Positions 21,621-32,947 of a stretch of 64,000 bases of DNA are shown piece by piece (the stretch's first letter is position 1; each line of letters begins with the position of its first letter). The notes beneath the pieces are model-generated. The model saw only the letters and a program-made list of their open reading frames with translations, was not told the origin of the DNA and made no database searches. The position numbers and the translations under genes were made by a program. Origin of the DNA: Haliotis asinina (taxonomy: Eukaryota > Mollusca > Gastropoda > Lepetellida > Haliotidae); assembly GCF_037392515.1 (NCBI RefSeq), contig NC_090280.1, positions 29,765,118-29,829,117 of the forward strand, written 5' to 3'.

Positions 21621-23080
21621 CCTCGTTTAATTGAAATTACAGAAAACGCAACAAAATCACTATGAGTAAGTTTTAATCTAAACTTTTAATCATGTCAGAA
21701 TGAAGGAAATACGGAAAGGAACAACTTCACATCAAAATAGTGGTTACTAGCTTTCCACTCTCAACAGAGACCAGGATTCAGACTGCAACTTGATCTGGTC
21801 AGGACATATCAGAGATCACTGGTCATTAATGGGTAAATATTTATAACATCCAGATCAAAAACATTACGAAACACTTGAACACAAATTAAGAACACAATTT
21901 CAAATAGAACTTAACTTGATTTTCCTGTGTGAAAAACTGAAATATCCGAAGATTTCCGAGTGTTACGAAGTTTTCCGAACGCTTATCGTAAAACCGGTTT
22001 TCGATGAAGGTATCTCAATACCCATTGATTTCATATCTGAACCGGGAAATAACGGTAAACCGGTTTTATCGCGCAACCCTAACTCTGCCTATCAGCGTCA
22101 GTTTGTCAACATCATCTGGCCAACAATCTACATTCAAGATTGACACTCCTTGCTGACTGCTCTCTCATTGGAAACAAGCTTCATTTGGGGTAACAGGTCT
22201 CCGTATAATGCCGAGACTATGGGGAGTTAATATTTGATGTTTGTGACTCATTACCTTAGACTTGTGACTCAACTGAATGGTACAACAAATCAGTATTGTG
22301 AATCACTGTAACTTACTCATTGTTTGCTCAATATTTGAATATTTTAGACTTGTATTTTGCTGGTTAAAACAGGGATTTCCTGTACCTTTTGTCACGGCAA
22401 TTTATTAACCGTAACAACTGTTCCTCATTTGTATTTATACAGCAATCGTGCATGGATATTTGCAGCAAAGTCAGTGTATTCTTTTTTCAAATGTTTCATG
22501 CCAGCACGAAATTCACTGAAACGTATTCCTTGCTACACGGTCACATAATGTGTTTTGGCGAATGTTTTCACTTTATGACAGTGTCCGTCACTGCGGAAAC
22601 GTTAGTTTAAAAATGATTTTGCCTGTTAGTTTACTTTCAAACTAAAATGTTTGTGCGTATGTGATATCATCTGCGTCTGGTATAACATCCAAATCCAGGC
22701 TTTACATCATGGGTTGATATATTTGCCAAAATAAAAGTTGACCTTTGTAAGCGAACACGCTCGGTACCGCTGCAATTTCTGTGTTTTGATGTTGCTGCTG
22801 TCAATATGACGTCACGCGATCACGTGACTGTCTACCTCATTATCATGCGAAATCGCAAAATGCTTTCGAGGGAGGTGCGTCTTAGATTCCTATTTCTAAC
22901 TGCATAATGAAACATTACTGAAGCAGTAGCTGAACAGTGAAGAAAGAATCTCAAAGTTTTAAAGAAAACTTCGTGACAACGAAATATAAGAAACGTTGTT
23001 TAAGAGTTGTAAGGAGACCAAAGCCTAACGTTTCTTCAACGTAAATTTGAAACGTTGTTATAATGTTGTGATAAAATGAC
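21621..23080. other. AT-rich intergenic DNA before the satellite
   Basis: No gene recognised. At 22808-22829 the motifs tgacgtcacg and gatcacgtgac (a CRE-like site and an E-box palindrome) lie next to each other; their use is unknown. Confidence 0.45.
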
Positions 23081-24324
23081 GTTACCAGTCTACAACCCGC
23101 CCACAACGCTGTGTCATGATGTTACCAGTCTACAACCCGCCCACAACGCTGTGTCATGATGTTACCAGTCTACAACCCGCCCACAACGCTGTGTCATGAC
23201 TTTACCAGTCTACAACCCGCCCACAACGCTGTGTCATGACGTTACCAGTCTACAACCCGCCCACAACGCTGTGTCATGACTTTACCAGTCTACAACCCGC
23301 CCACAACGCTGTGTCATGATGTTACCAGTCTGCAACCCGCCCACAACGCTGTGTCATGATGTTACCAGTCTACAACCCTCCCACAACGCTGTGTCATGAC
23401 TTTACCAGTCTACAACCCGCCCACAACGCTGTGTCATGATGTTACCAGTCTACAACCCGCCCACAACGCTGTGTCATGATGTTACCAGTCTACAACCCGC
23501 CCACAACGCTGTGTCATGACGTTACCAGTCTACAACCCGCCCACAACGCTGTGTCATGACTTTACCAGTCTACAACCCGCCCACAACGCTGTGTCATGAC
23601 TTTACCAGTCTACAACGCTCCCACAACGCTGTGTCATGACTTTACCAGTCTACAACCCGCCCACAACGCTGTTTGATGACTTTACCAGTCTACAACCCGC
23701 CCACAACGCTGTGTCATGACTTTACCAGTCTACAACCCGCCCACAACGCTGTGTCATGACTTTACCAGTCTACAACCCGCCCACAACGCTGTGTCATGAC
23801 TTTACCAGTCTACAACCCGCCCACAACGCTGTGTCATGACGTTACCAGTCTACAACCCGCCCACAACGCTGTGTCATGACTTTACCAGTCTACAACCCGC
23901 CCACAACGCTGTGTCATGACGTTACCAGTCTACAACCCGCCCACAACGCTGTGTGATGACGTTACCAGTCTACAACCCGCCCACAACGCTGTGTCATGAC
24001 TTTACCAGTCTACAACGCGCCCACAACGCTGTGTCATGACTTTACCAGTCTACAACCTTCCCACAACGCTGTGTCATGACTTTACCAGTCTACAACCCGC
24101 CCACAACGCTGTGTCATGACTTTACCAGTCTACAACCCGCCCACAACGCTGTGTCATGACGTTACCAGTCTACAAAAAAACCGCCCACAACGCTGTGTGA
24201 TGACTTTACCAGTCTACAACGCTCCTACAACGCTGTGTCATGACTTTACCAGTCTACAACCCGCCCACAACGCTGTGTGATGATGTTACCAGTCCACAGC
24301 CCTCCCACAACACGTTTTCTGTAA
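23081..24324. repeat. 40-bp satellite, block 1 (about 31 copies)
   Basis: Unit gttaccagtctacaacccgc followed by ccacaacgctgtgtcatgat. Most units differ only at the last two or three positions (gat/gac, gtt/ttt) and at the cccgc segment. A run of extra A at about 24173-24180 interrupts one unit. The block ends with the variant ccacagccctcccacaacac and a non-repeat end segment. Not coding: 40 is not a multiple of 3. Confidence 0.97.
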
Positions 24325-24369
24325 GATGGGATTTCACAATAAAGACCGTTATATAATGATGTTATGATG

Positions 24370-25042
24370 TTACCAGTCTACAACCCGCCCACAACGCTGT
24401 GTCATGACTTTACCAGTCTACAACGTTCCCACAACGCTGTGTCATGACTTTACCAGTCTACAACCTTCCTACAACGCTGTGTCAAGACTTTACGAGTCTA
24501 AAAACCTCCTAAAACGCTGTGTGATGACTTTACCAGTCTACAACCTTCCCACAACGCTGTTTGATGACTTTACCAGTCTACAACCCGCCCACAACGCTGT
24601 GTCATGACGCTACCAGTCTACAACCTTCCTACAACGCTGTGTCACGACTTTACGAGTCTAAAAACCTTCTAAAACGCTGTGTGATGACGTTACCAGTCTA
24701 CAACGCTCCCACAACGCTGTGTGATGACGTTACCAGTCTACAACCTTCCCACAACGCTGTGTCATGACTTTACCAGTCTACAACGCTCCCACAACGCTGT
24801 GTGATGACGTTACCAGTCTACAACCTTCCCACAACGCTGTGTCATGACGTTACCAGTCTACAACCTTCCCACAACGCTGTGTGATGATGTTACCAGTCTA
24901 CAACCCGCCCACAACGCTGTGTGATGACGTTACCAGTCTACAATCCTCCCACAATGCTGTGTCATGTCTTCACCAGTCTACAACCTTCCCACAACGCTGT
25001 GTGATGATGTTACCAGTCCACAGCCCTCCCACACAACGTTTT
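24370..25042. repeat. 40-bp satellite, block 2 (about 17 copies, more diverged)
   Basis: Same unit as the block at 23081, with more cttccc/ctccc/cgctc variants and units such as tttacgagtctaaaaacctc. It ends with the same ccacagccctcccac variant and the same end segment (ttttctgtaagatgggattt) as block 1. Confidence 0.97.
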
Positions 25043-25181
25043 CTGTAAGATGGGATTTCACAATAAAGACCGTTATATAATGATAGATCTCCATTTCACA
25101 TTTAAAAGTCCAGTGGAATCTGTAAGTCAATCAATAAAGACTTCAAGATTGTTTTCTTGTGTTAAGTGTGGAATTTATATA

Positions 25182-25303
25182 CTGAGCAAAAATGAAACAC
25201 AACCCTGGCCTTTTCTGAAGTCTTTTAAACAGAAGACATGAAAATTATGCTTATTTTAATGCGATTTTATTTTTTCGAAACTTGCTGTTCTTTTGGTGTT
25301 CGG
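25182..25303. mobile_element. Small TA-flanked inverted-repeat element, copy A (122 bp)
   Basis: Starts ctgagcaaaaatgaaacac and ends ttcttttggtgttcgg, imperfect inverted repeats, with TA at both sides. The interior tttttcgaaacttg also occurs in the copy at 28748. Confidence 0.65.
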
Positions 25304-25548
25304 TATGTATGGTCTAAAATCTTGTCATTGCAGATGCCAGTTTGTTAAGTGTAACCCTTTGAACAGATTTGCCTGCACAGATCTGCGTTTCATGATTTTT
25401 AGAAGTAGTCAGTGTGCATGTTTTGTAACGACACCAAAGACACCGACGCTGATGGGTGATCTGTTGGCAGTATAGGCAGGTTCGTGATGTCAGCACCAAA
25501 TGAAAGCGCCTGCTGCGGTCTGATTTTCTTCCAACATCCCAATACAAA

Positions 25549-26072
25549 AATCACTCACTCACGCATTCCTTCATTCACCCAGCCTGCCTTTCTTCCCACA
25601 TCCCTCTGGAATACTCACTCACTCACGCATTCCTTCATCCACCCAGCCTGCCTTTCTTCCCACATCCCTCTGGAATACTCACTCACTCACGCATTCCTTC
25701 ATCCACCCAGCCTGCCTTTCTTCCCACATCCCTCTGGAATACTCACTCACTCACGCATTCCTTCATCCACCCAGCCTGCCTTTCTTCCCACATCCCCCTG
25801 GAATACTCACTCACTCACGCATTCCTTCATCCACCCAGCCTGCCTTTCTTCCCACATCCCTCTGGAATACTCACTCACTCACGCATTCCTTCATCCACCC
25901 AGCCTGCCTTTCTTCCCACATCCCTCTGGAATACTCACTCACTCACGCATTCCTTCATCCACCCAGCCTGCCTTTCTTCCCACATCCCTCTGGAATACTC
26001 ACTCACTCACGCATTCCTTCATCCACCCAGCCTGCCTTTCTTCCCACATCCCTCTGGAATACTCACTCACTC
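25549..26072. repeat. 64-bp minisatellite, about 8 copies
   Basis: Unit actcactcactcacgcattc, cttcatccacccagcctgcc, tttcttcccacatccctctg and gaat, at exactly 64-bp spacing (25607, 25671, 25735, 25799 and so on). Copies are almost identical. The 203-codon open frame over it cycles through three frames of the unit and is not a gene. Confidence 0.97.
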
Positions 26073-26099
26073 CTGATAACATTCATGTTGTGTGAGTCA

Positions 26100-26391
26100 T
26101 TCAAAAAACATCACGATGGTCGCATTTGTCACAATTTATTCAAACCCACATTAATTATCAAATTTCACAAATTCGTAAATTACATTAAGTAACCCAAAGA
26201 ACAATATAAAATGACAAATGGAATGTTATACGTCGCTGAGTGGAGCTGTTTAAGGTAAACACTTGCCTTTGCACGTGTTTGTGACCCATTATCAGTATTT
26301 GTATGGATTTATTTACACATACTTACCATATGATTGGAATTGTACAACGAACTCTGCTTTTAGGGTTTAGGCCTTATGCTGTGCACATATA
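26100..26391. other. Intergenic, nothing recognised
   Basis: AT-rich, no ORF or repeat of note. Confidence 0.5.
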
Positions 26392-26499
26392 GTGAACAGC
26401 AAAGAAACGCAGATGTGTTGTACTTTTTGTCATATTTTCAAATAGAAGACTTTTATGACATTTCATTTCGTCGAAACGTGTGTTTCTTTTGCTGTTCAG
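26392..26499. mobile_element. Small TA-flanked inverted-repeat element, copy B (108 bp)
   Basis: Starts gtgaacagcaaagaaacgc and ends gtttcttttgctgttcag, a good inverted repeat; TA at both sides. The interior has atagaagacttttatgacat, also similar in the copy at 28748. Confidence 0.75.
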
Positions 26500-27960
26500 T
26501 ATACATTTGAGGATCCAAACCACACAGACCAAAGTTTGAGTCCCTTTGATTGATGACATTGTTCAATGTGTGGCATTGCAAATAACTATGAATAAATTAC
26601 TACAAACACAACAATCCACTGATTAAAGATGAACTGCAAAGTTTGAGCTGGCGTCCTACCAGAACAATATTGGTTTTGAAGAGAATATTCTTAGAAGTTG
26701 TGACAAACTCCACTGCAAACCAAAACATTCATTGTAAATGAGTCTCGTAACAAAAAATAATTTCAAAGTAAATTTCTAGACCAAACTGAATTAAATTGAT
26801 ATTTAGTCTTTCTGTTACGATGTTTCTTCTTTGTATCAAGGGAGTCCCCACTAAAACATTTTCCAGGGGGCATATCTGAGTAGACTGGTACCACCATATC
26901 TAGCACCAAGCTACAATTCCAAACCGATCAGGCAATGCACATTTGCACATTTGTCTCAGAGTGGAAAATCGATCATTAAAGTGGTTTGGGGTATTTTCAA
27001 AGGAATTATTTGCTATGGAATATTGATATGAATTGATGACGTATTGACGATGACTGTTTTGAGCTGATGCAATACATTTGTAAGGGCATCTTCCGTTTAT
27101 CTGTTCAACTGAGTACGAGTTATTCAATTCAATATTTATAAGAGACCAGCGTCTAGCATGTACTAGCTGCGTTGATATGTGCGCTATATGAATACACGTT
27201 ATGATAAAAATAAATACTTCTGTCGAAAAGTGTTTTCTGTCGAATAGGAAGGAGAAACTCCATGTTAATGTCTGAAACTGTTAATGGGTAAAAATACATA
27301 CATCATACGTTCAAGATATGTATGGTTAAGATAAAATAGGTAAATTATCAAATTTATTTATTTCTACCTTGATTGTCGAATTGCGGGAAAATTTGAACTG
27401 GCATCCGAAACTGAATTTAAACAATCTTAGAAAGAAAAATCTAAACGATAAAATAACAGTTTATGTCATTTTCGTAATCAGGGTCATGTCGAGGATGAGT
27501 TTTATGTTCTCAATTGAGAACATTACTAGTTTCTTAGAAACAGATAACTCCCCATGATCTCAAAAGGATGAACACCACGTGACGGGTCAATGTGAAAAAT
27601 ATAAAAACATTTTGGCCTAAAATACTGAATAAACGTCTGTCTGACTGTCCCGAAAACAACTAGATTACCGTCAATGCTTTTCATATGCACGATTTATGCA
27701 TATCGCTTTGATAACAGTGGATACGACTAAAACTACAGCACACAATTCAATTTAGAATTTATGAGTCGTGTTGACGCAGAGCTTAAAATGAACAAATTAA
27801 AACAGGTTTAACAGGGAAGATGCCCGTTACGATGATAATGTAATTAACATTTTGGAACGTAATATGTGATTCCATCGGGTCATTTGTCACAAGGAAGTCA
27901 TTCCGGCATCTAACAGAAATAAACTAACACAGACGTGAATGTACAATGCCATTTAACAGT
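26500..27960. other. AT-rich intergenic DNA
   Basis: No gene, SINE or tandem repeat recognised. Confidence 0.5.
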
Positions 27961-27969
27961 TTCAAGTAC

Positions 27970-28095
27970 TGTATGTTGAGTTGAATCCCACTGCGGGATT
28001 CGATCTCACACTCTCAGAGACTGGCACCAAATCACCAGTACACAAAGCAGTCACTGAGCGGAAGATGAGGTGGCTGAGGGGGTTGAATGGCTTAC
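27970..28095 (-). mobile_element. Possible fragment of another tRNA-like SINE
   Basis: The stretch cactgcgggattcgatctc resembles an antisense B box, followed by tggcaccaaatcaccag. I cannot define its ends and see no second copy in the window. Confidence 0.3.
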
Positions 28096-28747
28096 TTTGT
28101 GTGCTAACAATGAGGATGAGAGTCAATTCAACAAAAGTACAAGAATCTGTACTTGCCTGGGAAAGAGTAATCTCGAATAGAACATATGTTAAAAAGGGTG
28201 TGTCAGGAATTGAAAGAAAACAACGTGAGCGCATATTTAAGGTAAGCTAGAGAAAGCTGATCTGATGGGGCCAATGAAATAAATAATATATGAAGTACTA
28301 CAAGAAAGAAGCAGGGAGAAAAACACAGAATTATTCCACACTATCACACAAACATACTGAACACTCATTGAAAATGGCAAGATCTGTTTTGTGTTCAAAG
28401 CCATACAGAAACACAATCCAACACAAACGGAAGCGTAATTGTGGTATTATTAGGACGGGTTGTTGACCATGAGAATTGTCTCTTTTGTCTGGTTAATGAG
28501 ACACGGAACTGAAGCCATTTCCATTCTGTAATAAATAAATGTCTAATGGATCAGATTATCCATTAACAGTATATTACCACACCACACATGTTAGATAATA
28601 TATACCCATTAAACAAGGCACTAAAGATCAATACAATTATATATTCGATGCCAAATGTCAGGGCTTTGAACACCTCACATTTCATTGTTTCAAAGATTGT
28701 TTGCTTATTAGTGCAAATATTTTCTTCGTGAAAGTCATAGGCATATA

Positions 28748-28864
28748 CTAAATAGCAAAAGAAACGCAATTTTTGGTCAAGTTTTAGAATAGAAGTCATA
28801 AACATGAAAAGTTACTTTTATGAGATCTAAATTTTTCGAAACTTGCGTTTCGTTTTCTGTTCAG
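28748..28864. mobile_element. Small TA-flanked inverted-repeat element, copy C (117 bp)
   Basis: Starts ctaaatagcaaaagaaacgc and ends gcgtttcgttttctgttcag; TA at both sides. It shares cgaaacttg with the copy at 25182 and tagaagtcat with the copy at 26392. Confidence 0.75.
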
Positions 28865-29307
28865 TACATCTGATTTGTATTGTGAGTGGGGTAACTACCA
28901 CATTCAGGGGATTAGACAAAGACTTTAACTGACAGCGAAATTCTGAAACACATCGGATAAGAATAGGCAAGAATGGTGCATTGCGGAGGATTTAATACAA
29001 GTTAAATAAGACAAACTAAACACAAGAACTAAAGTGGAAATACTGACAGTTAAGAAGAAAAGCAAAGGCGCCGGAAATCCTACCAGTGTGACCGGAAGTG
29101 ACGGCATCAACACGTGACCGCTCCCGAAGAGCTTAGGTCATGCGTATCATATTCTTCGAGGTCAAAAAGGTCATTTCTCCTCTTCTGCTGTAATGGGATA
29201 TCAATTCACTTTCAGTTAGCTCAACAAGTCTAAATATCTCCATAACAATTCACGGTGTTTCCTTTCCATCATTTACCCTCCAATTTACTGTGTGTCATGA
29301 ACACCAA

Positions 29308-29464
29308 CAGCGGAACCCTGTTAATCTGGAAACCTTCGTAAAATTGAGTACAGCGTTTTCTGTATAAAGATCCATAATTCATGCATACCCTTGTTACAGC
29401 AGACCTGGAATTTCTTAATCTGGACCAAATTATCGGGTCCGCCCAGATTATCAGGGTTCCAGTG
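29308..29464. mobile_element. Pogo/Tigger-like non-autonomous element (157 bp)
   Basis: Left end cagcggaaccctgttaatct and right end (reverse complement) cactggaaccctgataatct match at 19 of 23 positions. Ends with GGAACCC..TAATCTGG are typical of pogo-type elements. A TA target duplication is not clear on the left, so the call is tentative. Confidence 0.45.
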
Positions 29465-29949
29465 TGTACGAAACGATGCATGTGTCAATACTTGTAGAAA
29501 AGGGACACTCCTATGCCTTGTCCTATCAGACCTCCAACTAGGTCCATTAACAAAGACTATAATCAAAACAAACCCAACCCAACCTTAATTTCTTCTTACA
29601 AATAAGATCAACTCTATGCTATACCCTCGGGAAGATTCAGCACAAACGACAATTTGACATATTAATAGTGCATTCAAAATCTAATACCTTAACAAGTCTT
29701 AGACGCTGTTTATAATGTATCAGGTGACTTTTATCAATAGGCTGTGATTGAATTCTACAGATAAACATGATGGCTTAATAAGTTTAACGGGTGATAACTT
29801 CACTATAACCTCCACTGTCTACTTTTGAAAACCAAATAGCGATCGCATATTTGAAGCTAAAAACTGCAGCGTTCGGTAGAGTCTTGAAACCCATTACATG
29901 TTCGCTCATGCGTTACAAAATACAAAATCGTCATTAAAAACCTATCTTT

Positions 29950-30545
29950 GGGTAAACGTGGTTCTGTACCTTAATTGTTTCCTAATAGTTACGGCTTATT
30001 TTAAATGCCCTCGAGGTTTGTAAACATGGTTAACGAGGCTTTTCTACCTCGATTTGTTTCCTAATGTTCTAACTCTGCATGTACACAAGGCTTATAAGCA
30101 AGATTAACAATGCCATTCTACCTTGATTGTGCCTAATGTTCTAACAGTGCATGTCCACAAGGCTTATAAGCAAGATTAACATGGCCATTCTACCTTGATT
30201 GTGCCTAATGTCCTAATTCTGCATGTCCACTAGGCTTATTAGCATGGTTAACGAGGTTTTTCTACCTTGATTGTTTTCTCATCCTCTGACTCTGCATGTC
30301 CACTAGTTTTAAAGGCAGGGTTAAAGAGGATTTCCTACCTTGATTGTTTTGTAATGTTTCAACTCTGCATGTCCACTAGGTTTAAAAGCATGCTTAACGG
30401 GGATTTCCTATTTTGAATTTTACCAAAATTTCTAACTGCATGTCCACTAGGTTTAGAAGCAGGGTTAACGTGGATCTTCTAACTTGATTGTGTTCTAATG
30501 TTTAAACTCTGCATGTCCACTAGGCTTATAAGCCATCCTGACTGA
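29950..30545. repeat. 72-bp tandem repeat, about 8 diverged copies
   Basis: gcatgtccac recurs at 30077, 30149, 30221, 30294, 30367, 30438 and 30511, spacing 71-73. Units contain ctaccttgattgt and taggcttataagcatg. No consistent frame. Confidence 0.85.
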
Positions 30546-30750
30546 TCTGTATACCGTCTGGAGTACGTCATGTTTTCTACGAGCATATTACAAGCATCTG
30601 CATCTATGATGGCGTGTCTTGATACTGCGTCTACAGCAGGGCCTTGATGCTAGCCTCCCAGAATCCTCTTAATGAGTTTACAGCGCTGCTCCAGCCTCCT
30701 GCTCCTCCTTGGCGAGGCAGCGCGGGCACCAACAAGTCACCTGAAAGAGA

Positions 30751-30908
30751 GTGGTATTTAGTTTTATGGCTCTTTTAGCAATCATCTAGCAATATCACGA
30801 CACGGGACACCAGACATTGGTTTCACTCATTGTATTCAAGAGAGGAATCGAACCCAAGTCTTCAGGATGACGAGCGAACGCATTAACCATTAGGCTACCC
30901 CACCGCCT
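30751..30908 (-). mobile_element. SINE-1 copy, antisense
   Basis: tttagttttatggctctttt at the tail, ggaatcgaacccaagtcttc at the B box and ccattaggctaccccaccgc at the head. Confidence 0.88.
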
Positions 30909-30939
30909 CCACCTGAAAACATACAGTTTCACAAGAACC

Positions 30940-31157
30940 TGGCTTAGTATTTGTCTTCAGCACCCATCCTTGTGTAAGAGGTGACTGGCGTGGCCAGGCC
31001 CGCAGCCTTGGTTGACACATGTCATGATATCCATTTGCGTAGATTAATGCTCATGCTGTTGATCACAGGTTTATCTGGTCCAGACTCGATTATTTACAGG
31101 TCGTCGACATATATCTGGAATATTGCTGAGCGTGGCGTTAAACAACAACCAACACTT
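30940..31157 (+). mobile_element. SINE-2 copy, sense
   Basis: ttgtgtaagaggtgactggc, ttggttgacacatgtcatga, gctcatgctgttgatcacag, then ctggaatattgctgagcgtg and gcgttaaacaac, showing the tail shared with SINE-1 clearly. Confidence 0.9.
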
Positions 31158-31208
31158 TCACGGGATCATTAACTGTCCCTGGCTGTTACAACCAAGGAAG
31201 GTCTGGCG

Positions 31209-31262
31209 CTAGCCTAGTCACTTGTGGCTAAAGTGTTCTCCCGTCACTCTGAGTGGCTGTCC
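31209..31262 (+). mobile_element. SINE-1 head fragment, sense
   Basis: ctagcctagtcacttgtggc followed by taaagtgttctcccgtcac; only the 5' quarter is present. Confidence 0.55.
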
Positions 31263-31734
31263 TTTTATCCTATGGATGTTACATGTGTCGTCCAGTTCTG
31301 GTGAGCCCTGGTGTGAGCTTGTGGAATAACACATAAAAGCGAACGCGCCTTTCTGGTGTTTCCCGTCGTAATAACTCACAAAATTTTAATACTATAAAAT
31401 GTATGAAAAACTAAAACGACCCTTACAATCAAACCTATTTTTCAGCCTTATGTTATCAGAATCATATCATGTGGTTTGGGAGTCTTAGCATGTAGAATCT
31501 GCATGTCTCATTCCTTGTCCTGTCAGCTATCAAGTATACGGAACAAATAGCAAATGAAGCGCCATCAAATCCCCGCAGTTAGCCCTCGACCTCGCCATCC
31601 AGAGTTTCAACAAGAGTTCCTAGTGCAGCTGACCATGTATTATCATGGGTTACAATTTGCCTCGGTCTTTAGAAATGGTAAAGGAGATTTCGCAGCAGTA
31701 TTTCAAACATCACAGGTACCAAAAAAATAATTCA

Positions 31735-31885
31735 TGCCGATGGTTTGACACATGCCAGCGACTCCCAACTGCGTTGACCGATGCACCTACTTTTATTCGT
31801 TGGATTGCCCGGTCCAGATATGATTACTTACAGCCTGCTGTTCAGCTGGAATATTGCTGTATGAGGCGAAAAACAAATCATACAT
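31735..31885 (+). mobile_element. SINE-2 fragment, sense
   Basis: tttgacacatgccagcgact, cccggtccagatatgattac and ctggaatattgctgtatgag. Confidence 0.8.
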
Positions 31886-32299
31886 GCAAAGTTTTCTACA
31901 GTGAAAGGTCAATGATGTTACTGTTTAACGTCGCATAGGAGGAAGGGAGGCTACTCTTCACACCTTAGACGGCGAAGCTTGCTGAAAGTTTGAACTTTAT
32001 TCTTTACTACTAAAGTCACAAATATGATTTGTACTCAAAGGAATGTCCTAGCCAATGATAACATAGTGATATATATATACAAGTGTAAGACCAGAGAATA
32101 ACGGATACCTCCGCCAACTTTGACGTGATACTAAACAATATGTATTCTGTAGGTGTACCTTTCAAAGTGCAAACCAGTGTGAATAACGGACTTTTCCAAA
32201 CTTTTAACGTTAACAATGTAATGCAATGTGTGTGTGTGCAGAGGGGTGGGAGTGGGGGTGGGTTTCTGATTGGTCACACCCACTGTTAATTAATACCAC

Positions 32300-32329
32300 C
32301 AGAGACCATATAATATTATATGGTCTCTG
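32300..32329. repeat. Perfect 30-bp palindrome
   Basis: The arm cagagaccatataat is followed directly by its reverse complement, with no loop. It lies 125 bp upstream of the transposase relic. Confidence 0.9.
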
Positions 32330-32454
32330 ATACTACTCAAAACAAAAACGTCACATCATCACAGATTCACAAGTCATATATAAGGATCGGGTGTCGTCCA
32401 CACTCATCGACGTCTTCATCACCATACATCATTTCCATTATATCTCATAACTGA

Positions 32455-32660
32455 ATGAACCCCGATCTTAACCGTTTGGGGAACATCTGGCACATGACTG
32501 GTCGTCGTGCGCAGTAAACAGATCTGCCTGTGCAGAACCTGGCCCAACTGGAAACTGCTTTACAGGAGGAATGATGTAGTCTGCCTCCTCTGAGAGGATC
32601 AGGAGGCTGGCAGTGGGTATGAGGGGGGAGAGTGACTATCATACAGTTACACTCAAACGC
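32455..32660 (+). pseudogene. Tc1/mariner-type transposase relic (C-terminal fragment)
   Basis: Translating from the ATG at 32455 gives MNPDLNRLGNIWHMTGRRAQ, a stop, then TDLPVQNLAQLETALQEE, a stop, and further recognisable residues. Tc1-type DDE transposases carry a PDLNPIEHLWDxLGRR-like motif near the last catalytic Asp/Glu, followed by a segment starting PxQxLxxLxxAL. The fragment shows that order. At least three in-frame stops and the absence of the rest of the gene mark it as dead. It lies 3' of the TRIM gene on the opposite strand, possibly inside that gene's 3' UTR. Terminal inverted repeats were not identified. Confidence comes from the motif; family placement was not searched. Confidence 0.7.
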
Positions 32661-32947
32661 GCAAACTGGCATTTTGAATGTACACATTCACCAATCATTT
32701 TAATACTGAACACCTGTAGCAGAGCTGGTTCTATATGTAAATCAGTGGGATTTTTTTATGTTTTGTTTTTAAAGAAATGAGCAATTATTACCATAACATC
32801 AACAATCATTTTGTCGTTTGTTATGAGTCTTACGAGTCAGAAAAGCTTCATCGTGGTCACCACGTGTTTACAAAAGTACAGTGTGTGTTTAATTAGGTTC
32901 ACTGTGTACATGTTACTCACTTTGAAGCGGGGCTTCATATGCCCGGG

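Noticed and set aside
23081..26072. CRISPR-like direct repeats
   Set aside because: Tandem units without unique spacers in an animal genome; these are satellites.
25484..26095. 203-codon plus ORF
   Set aside because: The 64-bp unit is not a multiple of 3; the frame is open by composition only.
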